From the NCBI GenBank assembly GCA_947631955.1, contig CANRNJ010000006.1, forward strand, positions 121,970 through 185,969: a stretch of DNA of 64,000 bases, in the 5' to 3' direction. The DNA comes from an uncultured Lachnospiraceae bacterium. Its GTDB lineage: Bacteria; Bacillota; Clostridia; Lachnospirales; Lachnospiraceae. The first letter of the stretch is position 1. Every line of letters starts with the position of its first letter. Made by a program: the position numbers and the translations under genes. This document shows positions 44,781-54,284 of this stretch, piece by piece. The notes under the pieces were generated by a model, which saw nothing but the letters and a program-made list of their open reading frames with translations, did not search any database and was not told where the DNA came from.

Positions 44781-46145
44781 TCAGTTCTTAAAGCTGTGGA
44801 TCGGGGCGGGTATTCTTCCTCCCCGTCCGATAAAATCATCGCACGCGAAACCGTTTACCGGCATGATCGGCGCGTATCCGAGCAGGCCGCCGAACTCCAC
44901 CGTTTCGCCGACGCCTTTGCCAATCACGGGGATCAGGCGTACCGCCGTCGTTTTCTGGTTGACCATGCCGATCGCCATTTCATCCGCAATGATGCCCGAA
45001 ATGGTCGCAGCCTTGGTGTCCCCCGGCACGGCTATCATATCAAGCCCGACGGAGCACACGCACGTCATCGCCTCCAGTTTTTCCAGCGTAAGCGCGCCCG
45101 CCGCCACCGCATCGATCATTCCCTGATCTTCGCTGACCGGGATAAAAGCGCCGCTTAAGCCGCCCACATAAGAGGAAGCCATGACGCCGCCCTTCTTTAC
45201 GTTGTCGTTCAAGAGCGCAAGCGCCGCCGTAGTGCCGGGCGCTCCGGCATGTTCCAGACCGATCTCGCATAATATTTCGGCCACCGAATCCCCTACCGCC
45301 GGCGTAGGCGCTAAGGACAGATCTACAATACCGAAAGGAACTCCCATCCGTCTGGACGCTTCCTTCGCCACAAGCTGCCCCACACGGGTCACTTTAAAGG
45401 CCGTCTTTTTGATGGTTTCGCAGAGCACTTCGAAATTCTGCCCCCGCACTTTTTCCAAAGCGGTCTTGACCACACCGGGACCGCTGACGCCTACATTGAT
45501 AACTTTATCCGCTTCCGTCACTCCGTGGAAAGCTCCCGCCATAAACGGATTGTCGTCCGGCGCGTTACAGAATACGACCAGTTTGGCGCATCCCAGAGAA
45601 TCCTCGCCCTTTGTGGCCTGCGCCGTCTGCAGCACGACTTCCCCCATCAGCTTGACGGCATCCATATTGATCCCCGTTCTGGTAGAACCCACGTTGACGG
45701 AACTGCACACCCGTTCCGTAACGGCCAGCGCTTTCGGGATCGAGCGGATCAGCAGCTCGTCCGCCGCCGTCATTCCTTTGGACACAAGCGCGGAATAACC
45801 GCCTATAAAATTGACTCCCACTTCATGCGCCGCCTTATCCAGAGTCTGCGCTATGGATACATAATCCTCCTGCGTCCGGCAGGCAGCGCCTCCGACAAGC
45901 GCTATGGGCGTCACGGATATCCTTTTGTTCACCACCGGGATCCCGTATTCGTTCGAGATGTAGTCCCCGGTCGCGACCAGATCCTTCGCCGCCCCGTATA
46001 TCTTTTGATAGATCTTCTCGTTCAGCCGCTTCAGATCTGCGTCAATACAATCCAGCAGACTGATCCCCAGCGTGATCGTCCTGACATCCAGATTCTCTTT
46101 CTCTATCATCTCATTTGTTTCGGCAACTTCAAATATATTGATCAT
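44781..46145 (-). CDS. UPF0210/DUF711 (PFL-like) family protein
   Basis: 454 residues, matching the UPF0210 family from '[18 protein letters not shown]' to '[10 protein letters not shown]', including '[19 protein letters not shown]', '[17 protein letters not shown]' and '[19 protein letters not shown]'. Related in fold to glycyl-radical PFL but lacking the glycyl-radical signature; the function is unknown. Always found with a small ACT protein, as here (46342). GGGGAG precedes the ATG. Confidence 0.9.
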   Translation of the reverse strand: MINIFEVAETNEMIEKENLDVRTITLGISLLDCIDADLKRLNEKIYQKIYGAAKDLVATGDYISNEYGIPVVNKRISVTPIALVGGAACRTQEDYVSIAQTLDKAAHEVGVNFIGGYSALVSKGMTAADELLIRSIPKALAVTERVCSSVNVGSTRTGINMDAVKLMGEVVLQTAQATKGEDSLGCAKLVVFCNAPDDNPFMAGAFHGVTEADKVINVGVSGPGVVKTALEKVRGQNFEVLCETIKKTAFKVTRVGQLVAKEASRRMGVPFGIVDLSLAPTPAVGDSVAEILCEIGLEHAGAPGTTAALALLNDNVKKGGVMASSYVGGLSGAFIPVSEDQGMIDAVAAGALTLEKLEAMTCVCSVGLDMIAVPGDTKAATISGIIADEMAIGMVNQKTTAVRLIPVIGKGVGETVEFGGLLGYAPIMPVNGFACDDFIGRGGRIPAPIHSFKN

Positions 46146-46230
46146 ATCTGCTCCCCGCCGCGCAGGCGTTTCCTGCGCGTTTGATTAAATTCATGCCGCA
46201 TCCGGCGCGAAGGCATGTCGATACCCTGCG

Positions 46231-46372
46231 CATCCGGTTAAGGGCCGTTTTATATCTGTGTATCTGGTTAAAAATATTTTTATGTTCTGTGCATCTGGTT
46301 AAAGATATTTTTATATTCTGTGCATCTTGTTAAAGATATTTTTATATTCTGTGCATCTGGTTAAAGATCTCT
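46231..46372. repeat. 31-bp tandem array that includes the 3' end of the ACT gene
   Basis: CATCTGGTTAAA-type units recur at 46264, 46295, 46326 and 46357, exactly 31 bases apart, with a diverged copy near 46234. The last unit is the coding end of the ACT gene ('FNQMHRI' and stop), so the gene's own 3' end has been tandemly duplicated downstream. Confidence 0.9.
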
Positions 46373-46614
46373 TCCTTCTGGCATTTGATAATGACTCCGA
46401 TATGTTCTCCCAGCTGCTCCAATTCCTTGGACATGACGCCGAAATCCTTCCCGGTCTGGTTCGTATCCACGATCATCATCATGTTGAAATATCCCTGAAC
46501 GATGGTCTGCGAGATATCCAGAATATTGATCTGATTGTCCGCCAGATAAGTACACACTTTTGCAATGATACCGACTGTGTCTTTGCCTACCACTGTAATG
46601 ATTGTCTTTTTCAT
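46342..46614 (-). CDS. ACT domain protein (UPF0237)
   Basis: 90 residues, a single ACT domain: 'ITVVGKDTVGIIAKVCTYLAD', 'INILDISQTIVQGYFNMMMIV'. Predicted small-molecule (amino-acid) sensor. Paired with UPF0210 in Firmicutes; the usual tight spacing is here broken by the 31-bp array (196-base gap). GGAGCGGGAAG precedes the ATG. Confidence 0.92.
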   Translation of the reverse strand: MKKTIITVVGKDTVGIIAKVCTYLADNQINILDISQTIVQGYFNMMMIVDTNQTGKDFGVMSKELEQLGEHIGVIIKCQKEEIFNQMHRI

Positions 46615-46694
46615 CTTCCCGCTCCTCTTATGATTGCTGTATTCAAGGCGTCCTCAAAACGCCGTATCTTACTATGGCCCCGCTATAAGTCATG

Positions 46695-47492
46695 CTATAT
46701 TTCGATCATCTGTGAGATCTCGTCACGCTTTGCCACATATACCGGAAAATCGCCGCCTTTATACGGCGTATCCGACATCGTCACTTCCACGCGCACGGAT
46801 TCATACGCCAGTTCCGGCAGATTGTTTTCTTTGCTCAGGTGCCCCAGCATGACAGCCTGCATGTTATCGTGCAGCAGACGGCTCAAAAGCTTTCCCGCCG
46901 CCTCGTTGGACAGATGTCCTTTCGCGCTGAGGATCCGCTGTTTCAGGTAGTACGGATAGGGACCTGCCTGAAGCATATGGACGTCATGATTGGCTTCCAG
47001 ATAAAGCACGTCCAGATTCGTCAGACATTCTACCGTATATTCGTTATAGCATCCCAGATCGGTGATCACCGCCATCTTCTGTCCGTCGTGGCTGATCCGG
47101 TACGCCACCGGATCGGCCGCATCATGGGAGGTCTGCATGGGGCAGAGCGTCACGTCTTTCACCGTATATTTTTCATCCGCCCTGATGCAATGGAACAGTT
47201 CCTCGTCGATGTAACCCAGTGACCGCGTCCGCCTGATCGCTTCGATCGTACCCTGCGTGGCGTATATCGGCAGGTGGTATTTTCTGGCCAATACCCCCAG
47301 TCCGTTTATATGATCCGCATGCTCATGCGTGATAAAAATACCGTCTATCTCTGAAACTTTCAGTCCAAGTTCGGCAACGCCCGCCTCTATCCGTTTCCCG
47401 CTGATGCCCACGTCGATCAGAAGATGCGTGGCATCGGATCCCACATAGACGCAGTTCCCGCTGCTGCCGCTGGCTATACTGCACAATCTCAT
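46695..47492 (-). CDS. WalJ/YycJ-type metallo-beta-lactamase-fold hydrolase
   Basis: 265 residues from the ATG at 47492 ('MRLCSIASGSSGNCVYVG', the family start). Metal-binding 'THEHADHINGL', His in 'QTSHDAADP', Asp in 'ITDLGCYN' and 'LEANHDVHML', and 'LGHLSKENN'. In Bacillus the homologue lies in the walRK operon and affects DNA repair and wall homeostasis. Here no walRK is present; the gene is downstream of the FtsA-like gene. Confidence 0.9.
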   Translation of the reverse strand: MRLCSIASGSSGNCVYVGSDATHLLIDVGISGKRIEAGVAELGLKVSEIDGIFITHEHADHINGLGVLARKYHLPIYATQGTIEAIRRTRSLGYIDEELFHCIRADEKYTVKDVTLCPMQTSHDAADPVAYRISHDGQKMAVITDLGCYNEYTVECLTNLDVLYLEANHDVHMLQAGPYPYYLKQRILSAKGHLSNEAAGKLLSRLLHDNMQAVMLGHLSKENNLPELAYESVRVEVTMSDTPYKGGDFPVYVAKRDEISQMIEI

Positions 47493-47518
47493 AGTTATCG
47501 TCTTTTCTTTCTGTAATG

Positions 47519-49951
47519 TCAGGTCTTCCAATAGATCTCGATCACCGATCCGCCATGGATCTTCTCCATGTACTGGGCTTCCCGGCCGTCCAGTCTGGTC
47601 ACGATCCCGCTGCCCTGAGGTTTGGAGAGGTCAAAATCGATGAACTCGAACACATCCACAAACACATACTCTTTCTTTCCCGACAGCCGGACCTGCTGCC
47701 CGTTGACGGTCACATAGATCACGTTGAGATCGTTCTTTCCGCCGGTCTGCTGCCCCGGACCGGATGTGCCCGTCCCGGCTGCGTCCGGTCCCTTCACGGG
47801 ATCCGTTTCTTCCGGTTTTGCCGCTCCCGGTTCCGGCGCTTTTGGCTTCTCCGGCTCCTCCGGTTTCGCTCCTTCCGTTTCCGACACTCGTGTCACTTCC
47901 GGTCCCGATGCTTCCGGCGCCTTCGATACTTCCGGTTCTGCCCTTTCCGGCCCCGATGCTTCCGGCATCTTCGGCTCTTCCTGCTTTGTCCCTTCTGCTT
48001 CCGGCGGTTCCGGATCCTTCGGCTTCTCCGCCCCCGCTCCTTCCGATTCCGGCGCTTCTGTCACTTCCGGATCCGCTCTTTCCGGTTCCTGCGCCGGGAT
48101 GCCGCTCTCCTCTTCGTCCTCCTCGGCCTCCGGCAGATCCGCGAAGGTTTCCGCCATACCGCCTTCATATCGGTCGCGGTCGGACAGCTGCAGCGTTTCC
48201 ATCGTCCACACCACGGAAAAGTTCTCATATACTTTCGTATCCATGTCCGAAAGCTTGTTGTTGACATAGATATTCATGTTCTGATTGATGATCACGTCCA
48301 TAAATTCCGCGATCTGCCGCACCGTATAATAGCCCAGTATCTCGATGGAATCATTCTCTTTGATGCTGTAATATCCCGACTGCAGCTCGCCGTTCACACT
48401 GGCGAATTTCGGCAGATCGATCATCTTGTCATTGACCTCCACGCGCATGGTAGCGCCATATTCAGGAAGCTGATTGATATCGATCTGGGCGGGTTCGCCT
48501 GCCGTTGACTCTTTCACCTTGATCTGATCGTTGGCGCGGATCGGCGTATAGATATCGGCTTCGTTGCCGTTGACGGTGATCACGGCGGCTTCGCCCAAGG
48601 TCCCCCTCGTAATGCGCGGTTTACCGTTTACCGTATAATTCAGTTCTTTTCCTCTCTTAGGGAAAAGGCCGTCATTGGAAAATTCCGCCTGCATCGCCGC
48701 ATCTACCACGGCGACTTTATTGTTGTCATATATCTTGATCCTCTGATCGTTGAAATAGACAAAGATAAAGTTATTGCTCTGTTCATAAAAACTTAAGCAG
48801 ATCCCGATAGGCGTCACCATCAGAGAATCTTTGAGCGCATCCGCCTCCAGAAATTCAATGTTCTGCATGACTTCCTCGCCGCGGATGGCAACCCTTTCTC
48901 TCTGGATGCCCAGCTTGTCGGCAAGGGCGTCGGTATAGCCGGGAAGCATACCGCCTCCGCCCACAACAAATACCGCGCTGACCGACTTGCCGCCGTTGAG
49001 TTCTTTGATCTTGTCAGCCACCTGCTGTGTCATATCGGAGATGACTTCCGCCGTCACTTCCTTGATCTCATCACTGGAAACCGTCTGGGACAGCCCCATG
49101 ATGTCCTTGTATTCTATCCGGTCTTTGACGCTCGTTTCCCGTTTGATATGTTCTGCGGTGGCAAAGTCCACAAGACAGTGCTTTGCTATCACTTCCGTCA
49201 GACTGTCCCCCGCGATCGGGATCATTCCGTACGCGATAATGCTGCCGTCCTTGGTCACGGAGATATCAGAGGTCCCCGCTCCCACATCGACCAGTGCGAT
49301 ATTCAGCATACGATACATCTCCGGAATGGCTGTCTGAATAGCGGCAATCGGCTCCAAGGTCAGATTCACCACTTCCAGTCCGGCGGCTCCCACCGCCTTA
49401 TACAGGCCGTCTACCACATCTTCCGGCAGGAACGTGGCGATGATATCTGCTCCGATTGTCCGCGCCTTGTGCCCTTCCAGATTTCCCATCGTATAGCCGT
49501 TCATATAATAACGCACGACCGAGTATCCTACGCAGTAGAATTTCATATCCGTATCGTTGTGTTCCAGAAACTCCTCGTACGCTTTTTCCACGCCCATGGA
49601 GTCCAGTGCGTATATATCCTCGCCGTTCACTTCCCTGTCGCCTTCAAGCTCCGTGTCCACACGGACCGTCACCGTTCTGAGCACACGGCCTGCCGCCGCG
49701 ATACACACATCTTTAAGCGGTCTTTTGATGCGGTCTTCCAGTTCGTTCTTGACCTCTTTTATCGTTTCGCCCACTTTATAGATGTCATGGATCTGTCCAT
49801 CCAGCATGGACCTTGTCCCATGCTCTCTTACGCTCTGTGTCACCACATAGAACTTTTCGCCGACACGGTATCCCACTGTACCGACGATGCTTCTGGTTCC
49901 GATATCCAGTCCGAACACCAACTGTCCCGGAAATTTTACTTTCTCTGACAC
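47519..49951 (-). CDS. Large FtsA-like ATPase with repeat-rich C-terminal linker
   Basis: 810 residues, about twice the length of FtsA. Residues 8-400 are an actin/HSP70-fold ATPase of the FtsA/PilM type: phosphate 1 'VFGLDIGTRSIVGTVGY', a 1C-like region, phosphate 2 'IALVDVGAGTSDISV' and adenosine 'VFVVGGGGMLPGYTDALA'. Residues 420-620 form beta-rich domains ('ITVNGNEADIYTPI', 'VEVNDKMIDLPKFASVNG'). Residues about 620-740 are a Pro/Glu/Ala/Ser repeat linker, then a C-terminal beta domain ('NVIYVTVNGQQVRLSGKKEY'). No FtsA membrane-targeting helix is visible. It is probably an envelope or division-associated relative rather than FtsA itself. Overlaps coaE by 16 bases. Confidence 0.75.
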   Translation of the reverse strand: MSEKVKFPGQLVFGLDIGTRSIVGTVGYRVGEKFYVVTQSVREHGTRSMLDGQIHDIYKVGETIKEVKNELEDRIKRPLKDVCIAAAGRVLRTVTVRVDTELEGDREVNGEDIYALDSMGVEKAYEEFLEHNDTDMKFYCVGYSVVRYYMNGYTMGNLEGHKARTIGADIIATFLPEDVVDGLYKAVGAAGLEVVNLTLEPIAAIQTAIPEMYRMLNIALVDVGAGTSDISVTKDGSIIAYGMIPIAGDSLTEVIAKHCLVDFATAEHIKRETSVKDRIEYKDIMGLSQTVSSDEIKEVTAEVISDMTQQVADKIKELNGGKSVSAVFVVGGGGMLPGYTDALADKLGIQRERVAIRGEEVMQNIEFLEADALKDSLMVTPIGICLSFYEQSNNFIFVYFNDQRIKIYDNNKVAVVDAAMQAEFSNDGLFPKRGKELNYTVNGKPRITRGTLGEAAVITVNGNEADIYTPIRANDQIKVKESTAGEPAQIDINQLPEYGATMRVEVNDKMIDLPKFASVNGELQSGYYSIKENDSIEILGYYTVRQIAEFMDVIINQNMNIYVNNKLSDMDTKVYENFSVVWTMETLQLSDRDRYEGGMAETFADLPEAEEDEEESGIPAQEPERADPEVTEAPESEGAGAEKPKDPEPPEAEGTKQEEPKMPEASGPERAEPEVSKAPEASGPEVTRVSETEGAKPEEPEKPKAPEPGAAKPEETDPVKGPDAAGTGTSGPGQQTGGKNDLNVIYVTVNGQQVRLSGKKEYVFVDVFEFIDFDLSKPQGSGIVTRLDGREAQYMEKIHGGSVIEIYWKT

Positions 49952-50550
49952 AACACTTCCCCCAATTTTTCATCGATCTGGCCGTAAGCGTCTGCAAGCG
50001 TCCCGCCATTGTCTATCACAACGCCGCAGTACCTGAAAAAATCCGCTTCCGGCATCTGCTGCCGCATGATACCGTCTATCTTTTCGTCCGTATAGCCTCT
50101 GGAGGCTTTCAGCCGTTCTCTTCTGGTCTGCTCATCCGCATATATGTACCACATTTCATCTACGACCGCTTCATACCCGTCCTCTATGAGCAGGGCGGCC
50201 TCTATGAAAAGCATACGGATCTTTCCTGCGGCCCTCTCCTGCGCGATCACGCGCGTGATATGTTCCTTCACCGCCGGGTGTACGATCGCGTTGACCCGGC
50301 GCAGTTTCTCCTTATCCTCAAAAATACGCGCCGCCATCTTTGCCCTGTCGATCTCGCCGTCCTGCGCAAGGATGCCGGGGCCTAAGAGCTCCACGATCTG
50401 ATCGTAACAGGCCCCTCCCCGCATTTCCAGTTCACGGGCCTCTTTATCGGCCTCGATCACCCGGCAGCCTTCTTTGCTTTTCAGATAAGCGAGGATCTCA
50501 GACTTTCCCGCCCCTATGCCGCCGGTGATCCCAATGACTTTCATCTCCAT
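49936..50550 (-). CDS. coaE: Dephospho-CoA kinase
   Basis: 204 residues; last step of CoA synthesis. P-loop 'GITGGIGAGKSEILAYL', then 'EADKEARELEMRGG' and 'LFIEAALLIEDGYEAVVDEMWYI', 'RLKASRGYTDEKIDG'. It is four bases after polA, the usual polA-coaE order. Confidence 0.95.
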   Translation of the reverse strand: MEMKVIGITGGIGAGKSEILAYLKSKEGCRVIEADKEARELEMRGGACYDQIVELLGPGILAQDGEIDRAKMAARIFEDKEKLRRVNAIVHPAVKEHITRVIAQERAAGKIRMLFIEAALLIEDGYEAVVDEMWYIYADEQTRRERLKASRGYTDEKIDGIMRQQMPEADFFRYCGVVIDNGGTLADAYGQIDEKLGEVLCQRK

Positions 50551-50553
50551 CTC

Positions 50554-53280
50554 CTATTTTGCCTCATACCAGTCGCGCCCCGTGTGCAGATCGATCTCCA
50601 GTTTCACGGATAGGTCCGCAGCGTTCTGCATCTCTTCCGTCAAAATGTCCCGCACCTGCTCCTCTTCCTCTTCCAAAGTTTCGATCAGCAGTTCGTCGTG
50701 CACCTGCAGGATCAGACGCGACCGCAGCCCTTCCTCATGGAGCCTTGCCCATACGCGTATCATGGCTATTTTCATGATATCCGCCGCGGTGCCCTGAATG
50801 GGAGAATTCATGGCGACGCGTTCCCCGAAAGACCTCTGCATAAAATTCTCCGAAGCCAGTTCGGGGATCGGGCGTCTGCGCCCGTACAGGGTCGTCACAT
50901 ATCCGTTTTTCTTTGCGTCCGCCACCGCATCATCCAGAAACTGTTTTACCTGCGGATAAGTTTCAAAATACTGTTCGATATACTGCGCGGCCTCCTTTGG
51001 AGAGATGCTCAGATCCTGGCTGAGTCCGAAAGAACTGATCCCGTACACAATACCGAAATTGACCGCTTTGGCGTTGCGCCGCTGCAGATCCGTAACTTCC
51101 TCGAAAGGCGTATGGAACACCTTGGACGCCGTGATCCGGTGAATGTCCGCATCGGTCTTGTAAGCTTCTATCAGCTGTTTATCTCCGGACATATGCGCCA
51201 GTATCCTGAGTTCGATCTGAGAGTAATCCGCATCCGTAAATACACAGCCGTCCATCGGCACAAAGACTTTGCGGATCCTTCTCCCCAGTTCCATCCGCAT
51301 GGGAATATTCTGCAGATTCGGTTCCGTGGAACTGATCCGTCCCGTGGCCGTGATCGTCTGGTTAAAAGTAGAATGGATCCTGCCGCCCTGATCGATATAG
51401 GCCGCCAGTCCGTCCGCATATGTGGATTTTAATTTGGCCAGACCTCTGTATTCCAGTATATCGGACACTATAGGATAGTCCGGAGCCAGTTTCTCCAGCA
51501 CGTCCGCCGCGGTCGAATAACCGGTCTTCGTCTTCTTTCCGCCCTCTATTCCCATCCTGACAAACAGGATCTCTCCCAGCTGCTTGGGCGAATTGATATT
51601 GAACTCACCGCCCGCCTGCCGGTAGATCGACTGTTCCAGTTCCTTGATCCTGCCGACTAAAGCCTCCCCATATGCGCGGAGTTCATCCGGCTTTACCAGA
51701 ACGCCGCAGCGTTCCATGTCATAGAGCACTCTGGTCAGGGGCATTTCGATCTCATACATCAGATCATACATCCCCTGCTCTTTCAGCTTATCCCGCAGAA
51801 TAGGCGCAGCGGTCATGCATACATAAGCGTTGAAACAGGCAAACCGCGCCACCTCCTGCGGCTTTGCCGCATAAGTTTCCGCATAGCCTGCCTTGCCGCA
51901 CACCTGACTCCGGTCCGGCAGGGTGAGTTCCAGATACTCGTTGGCGATATCTTCCGCCTCATAGTCATTTTTGAGAGGATTCAGCAGATACGCCGCCAAA
52001 AGGAGATCAAAATAACGTTTCTCTCTGTAAGGCGCCATCACGTCCCCGCCCGGCATATCCTCCTCCGGATCCGCCCCCAGACAGCCGTAGATACGTTTGA
52101 TATCAAAAACGGCGATCCTGCAGGCGCTGTCACGGGAAAGTCCGGACAGCCTGCCGGTCAGATACTGCGGCGTAACGAGCCCCTGACACGGAATAAAACG
52201 GACCTTTTCCCTGTTTACGGCTATGGCGGCGCCCACACAGTCCTCCGGCCGGGCGGAGTCCGCCAGAACGGCGATCCCGATCTCACGGCCTTTTGGCCCT
52301 TCGGCCGCATCCGCTCCCGTCTTCGCCGCGCACTCCTCAAACAGCGCCTCCACATCCGCCAGTTCCGTAAGTTCGCCGAAATATTCCGTCTGCGGATTAT
52401 GGACGGCCACGTCTTTTTCAAAACGGGACAGAAAGTTCTTGAATTCCAGCTGCTTACATAATACATAAGCTTCTTCCGTATAGAAATTTTTCGTCTGCGC
52501 ATCCTCAAAGCGATAATCCAGATCGCTGTCCGTATTGATGGCGGCAAGCGTCCTGCTCAAATAGGCCAGTTCCCTGTTCTGGATCAAAGATTCCCGCACG
52601 GCCTTCCGGCCCACCTCATCCACATGCGCGTAAATATCGTCAAGCGAACCGAACTGCACCATCAGTTCTTCCGCGGTCTTCTCGCCCACTTTCGGCACGC
52701 CGGGGATATTGTCCGAAGCGTCCCCCATAAGAGCCTTCAAATCAATAAACTGTACCGGAGTGACGTGATATCTGTCTTCCACGTCTTTGGCGTAATAATC
52801 CTCTATCTCCGTCTTTCCGCCTTTGGTCTTGGGGATCCTTATCTTAATGTGTTCCGAAGCGATCTGCAGCAGATCCCTGTCCCCCGACACAAGCGACACT
52901 TCCATGCCTTCCCGCTCGCCCCTTTTGGCGATCGTGCCAAGGATATCGTCCGCTTCAAGCCCCGCTTTTTCCACGATGCAGACTCCCATAGCCTGAAGCA
53001 ACTGTTTCATGACGGGCACCTGTTCGCGCAGTTCCTGCGGCATCGGTTTCCTTGTTCCCTTATAATCTTTGTATATTTCATGGCGGAAAGTAGGCGCATG
53101 TACGTCAAACGCCACTGTCAGATAATCCGGCTGCTCTTCCTCCAAGATCCTGAACATGATATTCAGAAAACCGTATACGGCGTTCGTATGCAGTCCTTTC
53201 CCGTTGGTCAGGTCCGGGACCCCGTAAAAAGCCCTGTTCAATATGCTGTGTCCGTCTATCAATACAAGCTTGCGCCTCAT
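50554..53280 (-). CDS. polA: DNA polymerase I
   Basis: 908 residues. 5'-3' exonuclease domain residues 1-290 ('LIDGHSILNRAFYGV', 'VSGDRDLLQIAS', 'ALMGDASDNIPGVPKVGEKTA'). The 3'-5' exonuclease region (about 310-500) is present but the first DxE motif is missing ('IGIAVLADSA'), so no proofreading is expected, as in most Firmicute Pol I. Polymerase motifs A 'DADYSQIELRILAH', B 'RRNAKAVNFGIVYGISSFG' and C 'LQVHDELLIE' are intact. Confidence 0.97.
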   Translation of the reverse strand: MRRKLVLIDGHSILNRAFYGVPDLTNGKGLHTNAVYGFLNIMFRILEEEQPDYLTVAFDVHAPTFRHEIYKDYKGTRKPMPQELREQVPVMKQLLQAMGVCIVEKAGLEADDILGTIAKRGEREGMEVSLVSGDRDLLQIASEHIKIRIPKTKGGKTEIEDYYAKDVEDRYHVTPVQFIDLKALMGDASDNIPGVPKVGEKTAEELMVQFGSLDDIYAHVDEVGRKAVRESLIQNRELAYLSRTLAAINTDSDLDYRFEDAQTKNFYTEEAYVLCKQLEFKNFLSRFEKDVAVHNPQTEYFGELTELADVEALFEECAAKTGADAAEGPKGREIGIAVLADSARPEDCVGAAIAVNREKVRFIPCQGLVTPQYLTGRLSGLSRDSACRIAVFDIKRIYGCLGADPEEDMPGGDVMAPYREKRYFDLLLAAYLLNPLKNDYEAEDIANEYLELTLPDRSQVCGKAGYAETYAAKPQEVARFACFNAYVCMTAAPILRDKLKEQGMYDLMYEIEMPLTRVLYDMERCGVLVKPDELRAYGEALVGRIKELEQSIYRQAGGEFNINSPKQLGEILFVRMGIEGGKKTKTGYSTAADVLEKLAPDYPIVSDILEYRGLAKLKSTYADGLAAYIDQGGRIHSTFNQTITATGRISSTEPNLQNIPMRMELGRRIRKVFVPMDGCVFTDADYSQIELRILAHMSGDKQLIEAYKTDADIHRITASKVFHTPFEEVTDLQRRNAKAVNFGIVYGISSFGLSQDLSISPKEAAQYIEQYFETYPQVKQFLDDAVADAKKNGYVTTLYGRRRPIPELASENFMQRSFGERVAMNSPIQGTAADIMKIAMIRVWARLHEEGLRSRLILQVHDELLIETLEEEEEQVRDILTEEMQNAADLSVKLEIDLHTGRDWYEAK

Positions 53281-53336
53281 GCTAATCCATGCCTTTCCAG
53301 ATCATTGATGTTTCCGTGGCGGCTGTGCAAAACAGG

Positions 53337-53660
53337 CTATAACCGCAGCACCACGAACACGGCGGTAACGATCGCGGCCGCCACCGCTGCTTCCAAGCAC
53401 AAAAGGATGCGCCACAAAGTACGGTGAAGACTGATGTGATGCTCGGCGTCCGCCAGTTTCATGACAAGTTCCTTCTGAAGATTAAAATTATTCCCGTCTT
53501 CCAGCCGCTCCAAACCTTCCGTGACCAAAAACTGGATCGAAAGTTCTTCCTTGCACTCCGGGCAGTTTTCCACATGGTCGATGAACTCTTCCAACTCTGC
53601 GCCGTCCAACTCGTCCTGCAGAAAAGGAGGTATTCTTTTCTCCGCCTCTTTACAGTCCAT
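53337..53660 (-). CDS. Anti-sigma-like zinc-finger membrane protein (zf-HC2)
   Basis: 107 residues. N-terminal zf-HC2 domain with Cys3 and 'DHVENCPECKEEL' (His-x3-Cys-x2-Cys), a helical middle, and one C-terminal membrane segment (about 83-105). This is the architecture of ZAS anti-sigma factors. No sigma factor gene is next to it, so the partner, if any, is elsewhere. It lies 56 bases upstream of polA. Confidence 0.75.
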   Translation of the reverse strand: MDCKEAEKRIPPFLQDELDGAELEEFIDHVENCPECKEELSIQFLVTEGLERLEDGNNFNLQKELVMKLADAEHHISLHRTLWRILLCLEAAVAAAIVTAVFVVLRL

Positions 53661-53753
53661 ACCTTTTCACATCCTTCTATGGACCATATGCCGTTATGCG
53701 CCCATACAGATTTTATTATATACCATAATGTTATCTTTTGAAAAGTATAAGAC

Positions 53754-53801
53754 ACAAAAAAGATGCCGGAAAGTTCTATCGTATCAGAACCGTTCCGGCA
53801 T
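53754..53801 (-). terminator. Terminator after the bactofilin gene
   Basis: Long stem ATGCCGGAA…TTCCGGCAT, extended by GTTCT/AGAAC, followed by CTTTTTTGTG on the minus strand, 38 bases after the bactofilin stop. Confidence 0.88.
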
Positions 53802-53839
53802 GACTCTTTTGTCTTTTGCCAAGTTTTTGTCAGGCGTTT

Positions 53840-54274
53840 CTATTCCTGTTTCGGGTTTTCTTCTTTCTCTTTGGATACGGCAGCCGCTGCCTGTTCCGGC
53901 CGCTCTCCCAGTGACGCGGTCATGGTGCATCTGCCGTCAAAGCGCGCGCCCTCGTCGATCACGATGGACGATGCGGTGATATCTCCGTCGATCTTGCCTG
54001 TAGACAAAAGTTCCAGTTTTCCTTTTACAAGGATATCGCCGTCCACTTTGCCGGAGATAATGACGCTCTGGGCCGTGATATTTCCCTTGACCTGCCCCTC
54101 GGCGCTCAGGATCAGTTTCTTGTCGCAGGTGCAGTTCCCGTTGATGATCCCGTCTATCCGTATGGCTTCCGGCGATGAAAAATCACCGTCAAAAACGGTT
54201 CCCGCTCCGATCACGGTCCCGACCTTGGTCCGCGCATCATCCGCATAATTTTCATTCTTATTCTTTCCCAACAT
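53840..54274 (-). CDS. Bactofilin (polymer-forming cytoskeletal protein)
   Basis: 144 residues from the ATG at 54274 (GGGAGATG before it). The right-handed beta-helix core is residues about 25-115: 'GAGTVFDGDFSSPEAIRIDGII', 'GQVKGNITAQSVIISGKVDGDI', 'GKIDGDITASSIVIDEGARFDG'. Short disordered ends. Bactofilins form filaments that position cell-wall enzymes, and are often encoded next to M23 proteins, as here. Confidence 0.93.
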   Translation of the reverse strand: MLGKNKNENYADDARTKVGTVIGAGTVFDGDFSSPEAIRIDGIINGNCTCDKKLILSAEGQVKGNITAQSVIISGKVDGDILVKGKLELLSTGKIDGDITASSIVIDEGARFDGRCTMTASLGERPEQAAAAVSKEKEENPKQE

Positions 54275-54284
54275 GACATCTCCC

